A stretch of DNA of 6,257 nucleotides from an uncultured Paracoccaceae bacterium (GTDB taxonomy: Bacteria; Pseudomonadota; Alphaproteobacteria; Rhodobacterales; Rhodobacteraceae), in the NCBI GenBank assembly GCA_937927675.1, contig CALBSG010000060.1:1-6257 (forward strand), in the 5' to 3' direction. Positions 5,356-6,257 of this stretch are shown piece after piece; position 1 is the first letter of the stretch; the number at the start of each line of letters is the position of its first letter. Made by a program: the position numbers and the translations under genes. The notes beneath the pieces were generated by a model. The model searched no databases. It saw only the letters and a program-made list of their open reading frames with translations, and was not told the DNA's origin.

Positions 5356-5403
5356 TTTGCATATGTTCCGCAGATACACCTTTGCTAATTGCAAATCTGC
5401 AAA
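5356..5403. promoter_or_regulatory. TTTGCAAA-like word cluster, candidate PccR/ScfR operator
   Basis: Four words lie in the pccB-DUF486 intergenic region: TTTGCATA (5356-5363), TTTGCTAA (5381-5388), ATTGCAAA (5388-5395) and TCTGCAAA (5396-5403), each one or two changes from TTTGCAAA. As I recall, in Rhodobacter sphaeroides PccR activates pccB through TTTGCAAA-N4-TTTGCAAA upstream of pccB. The words fit, 70-117 bases before the pccB start, but the spacing here is not the N4 pair. The same stretch could also hold a DUF486 promoter (TTGCTA, 17 bases, TATTTC), which is a weak match. Confidence 0.45.
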
Positions 5404-5459
5404 CTATTTCCCTTTCCCGCCCACCCTCTTATGCTGGCCCGATCTTTCGCGGAGTTGCC

Positions 5460-5828
5460 ATGTCCCTGCCCATCCCCTTCCTGACCGTCGGCCTTCTTTT
5501 GGTGTCCAATGTCTTCATGACCTTCGCATGGTATGGGCATCTGAAGTTCAAAACCGCCGGGATCACCGCTGTGATCCTGATCTCATGGGGGATCGCGCTT
5601 TTCGAATATGTGCTGATGGTACCAGCCAATCGCATCGGCCACGAGTTTTTCTCCGCGCCGCAACTCAAAGTTATCCAGGAAGTGATCACCCTTGTTGTGT
5701 TCGCCATGTTTTCCACCTGGTTTTTGGGGGAATCCTTGCGGTGGAACCACTGGGTCGGATTCGTAATGATCCTCGCGGCGGTTGCTGTTATTTTCGGATT
5801 CGAATCTCCCAAAAGCCCAGGAACATAA
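5460..5828 (+). CDS. DUF486 family (DMT-like) small membrane protein
   Basis: The 122-residue product has four hydrophobic segments, at about residues 5-24, 33-53, 70-89 and 98-114. This matches DUF486, a family of four-helix inner-membrane proteins placed in the drug/metabolite transporter superfamily with the small multidrug transporters. Family marks are FMTFAWYGHLK (19-29), FEYVLMVPANRIG (48-60) and QLKVIQEVITLVVF (68-81). The ATG at 5460 has GGAG five bases upstream and begins just before the first helix; an ATG at 5382 would add 26 polar residues without a visible ribosome binding site. The substrate is unknown, and a transport role is inferred from the superfamily only. The gene is divergent from pccB and shares its 173-base upstream region, so co-regulation is possible. 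It is the last gene that clearly belongs to the central segment. Confidence 0.88.
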   Translation: MSLPIPFLTVGLLLVSNVFMTFAWYGHLKFKTAGITAVILISWGIALFEYVLMVPANRIGHEFFSAPQLKVIQEVITLVVFAMFSTWFLGESLRWNHWVGFVMILAAVAVIFGFESPKSPGT

Positions 5829-6016
5829 AGAGCGTTTTTTAGGGCGAAACAAAATGCCCACATCTCCAATTTGTATCAGGGATTCTTCAGGGAACTCGGA
5901 GGAAATGGTGGCAAGCCTCCCTGTTTGGAGGTTGATGATTTAGATTTATCCCTAAAACAAGCTGCAATCGTATTTGACTTATTTGGCTTATGTCGGGCTT
6001 CGAAGGGAGACTAATC
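5829..6016. other. Noncoding stretch, AT-rich, possible second junction
   Basis: No convincing ORF is seen on either strand. After the DUF486 stop there is a TTTTTT run (5835-5840) and a weak GGGC/GCCC pair around 5843-5860, not a clear terminator. CCTCC (5916-5920) and GGAGG (5927-5931) can form a small hairpin. From about 5935 the DNA is clearly AT-richer than the pcc region. The source of the DNA may change somewhere in this interval. Confidence 0.4.
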
Positions 6017-6257
6017 GTGCGTTTCCTCATTGGGTTACTTACCACATTCGTTGTTTGCACTTTCGGAAACGCCACCGCTCCCAAACGACCCAATATTGTT
6101 TTCCTTTTTTCCGATGATCACGCCAGCCACGCGATCAGCGCCTACGGCTCGAAAATCAACCAGACTCCCAATATCGACCGGATCGCCAAGGAAGGGATGC
6201 TCTTTCGCAACACCTTCTGCACCAACAGCATCTGTGGACCAAGCCGGGCGGTAGATC
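6017..6257 (+). CDS. Secreted sulfatase, N-terminal part (runs off the window)
   Basis: Type I sulfatases hydrolyse sulfate esters, often on polysaccharides, using a formylglycine made from a Cys or Ser. The 80 visible residues start with a probable signal peptide (RFLIGLLTTFVVCTFGNATA). The catalytic domain opening follows: RPNIVFLFSDDH (24-35) with Asp33 and Asp34 as calcium ligands, YGSKINQTPNIDRIAKEGMLFRN, and C73-G-P-S-R77. Cys73 is the residue expected to become formylglycine, with Arg77 supporting it. The GTG at 6017 was chosen because AGGGAGA lies six bases upstream; an in-frame ATG at 5990 would add nine charged residues before the signal peptide and lacks a site. Full-length enzymes have about 450-550 residues, so most of the gene is outside. 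The signature is typical of marine Planctomycetes, Verrucomicrobia, Lentisphaerae and Bacteroidota enzymes. Substrate cannot be told. Confidence 0.88.
   Translation, partial: MRFLIGLLTTFVVCTFGNATAPKRPNIVFLFSDDHASHAISAYGSKINQTPNIDRIAKEGMLFRNTFCTNSICGPSRAVD

Noticed and set aside
3778..5388. A 536-codon open frame on the plus strand opposite pccB
   Set aside because: It is an antisense shadow created by GC-rich third codon positions of pccB; its translation is His/Arg-rich, has no family resemblance, and pccB on the other strand is unmistakable.
5973..5998. TTGACT at 5974 as a -35 box for the sulfatase
   Set aside because: No -10-like sequence lies at a suitable distance downstream before the ribosome binding site.
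1..6257. Genomic island or horizontal transfer as the explanation of the mixed taxonomy
   Set aside because: No integrase, transposase, repeat or tRNA is seen at the left junction, and two metabolic genes are both cut mid-domain at one short palindrome, which fits an artefact better than an insertion.

Overview
The window looks like a composite. About 5 kb of alphaproteobacterial DNA, most like Rhodobacterales, occupies the middle. It is flanked by two shorter pieces that look foreign to it. The left piece (1 to about 755) has visibly lower GC. It carries the C-terminal end of a DUF4293-type membrane protein, a family I know essentially only from Bacteroidota, then a clean intrinsic terminator, then the first ~158 codons of a cystathionine gamma-synthase-like PLP enzyme. 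That enzyme stops making sense at 748-761. From the same point leftwards, the opposite strand carries the first ~265 codons of a propionyl-CoA carboxylase alpha subunit (pccA), which also stops making sense there. The join lies inside a perfect 14-bp palindrome that encodes Ala-Leu-Ala-Lys-Ala in both genes. I read it as a chimeric join (library, amplification or assembly) with microhomology, not a biological fusion.

The middle (about 755-5828) is GC-rich and is a propionyl-CoA carboxylase locus. Reading right to left on the minus strand it holds: pccB (5286-3760, complete); a DUF6497-like protein (3744-3340); two very small related lipoproteins (3137-3000 and 2825-2697), each closed by a strong hairpin just after its stop codon; an unrecognised 130-residue protein with an acidic tail (2615-2223); an intrinsic terminator (2057-2025); a 70-residue glycine-zipper lipoprotein (1876-1664); a second terminator (1618-1577); and the truncated pccA (from 1541). 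PccA (biotin carboxylase and biotin carrier) and PccB (carboxyltransferase) together make propionyl-CoA carboxylase, which converts propionyl-CoA to methylmalonyl-CoA in propionate and acetate assimilation. A DUF486 membrane protein (5460-5828) is divergent from pccB. The shared intergenic region holds a cluster of TTTGCAAA-like words resembling the site used by the propionate regulator PccR of Rhodobacter sphaeroides.

The right end (after 5828) becomes AT-richer. After about 190 noncoding bases, the N-terminus of a secreted sulfatase begins at 6017 with an intact Cys-Gly-Pro-Ser-Arg formylglycine motif and runs off the window. It may be a second foreign piece, but no gene is cut there, so a second join is only suspected.

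I see no tRNA, rRNA, CRISPR array, insertion sequence or defence system. The most novel-looking biology is the pair of tiny lipoproteins sharing a Val-Thr-Val-Glu-Pro...Thr-Gly-Lys-Tyr tail between pccB and pccA. The most important warning is the chimeric left junction.
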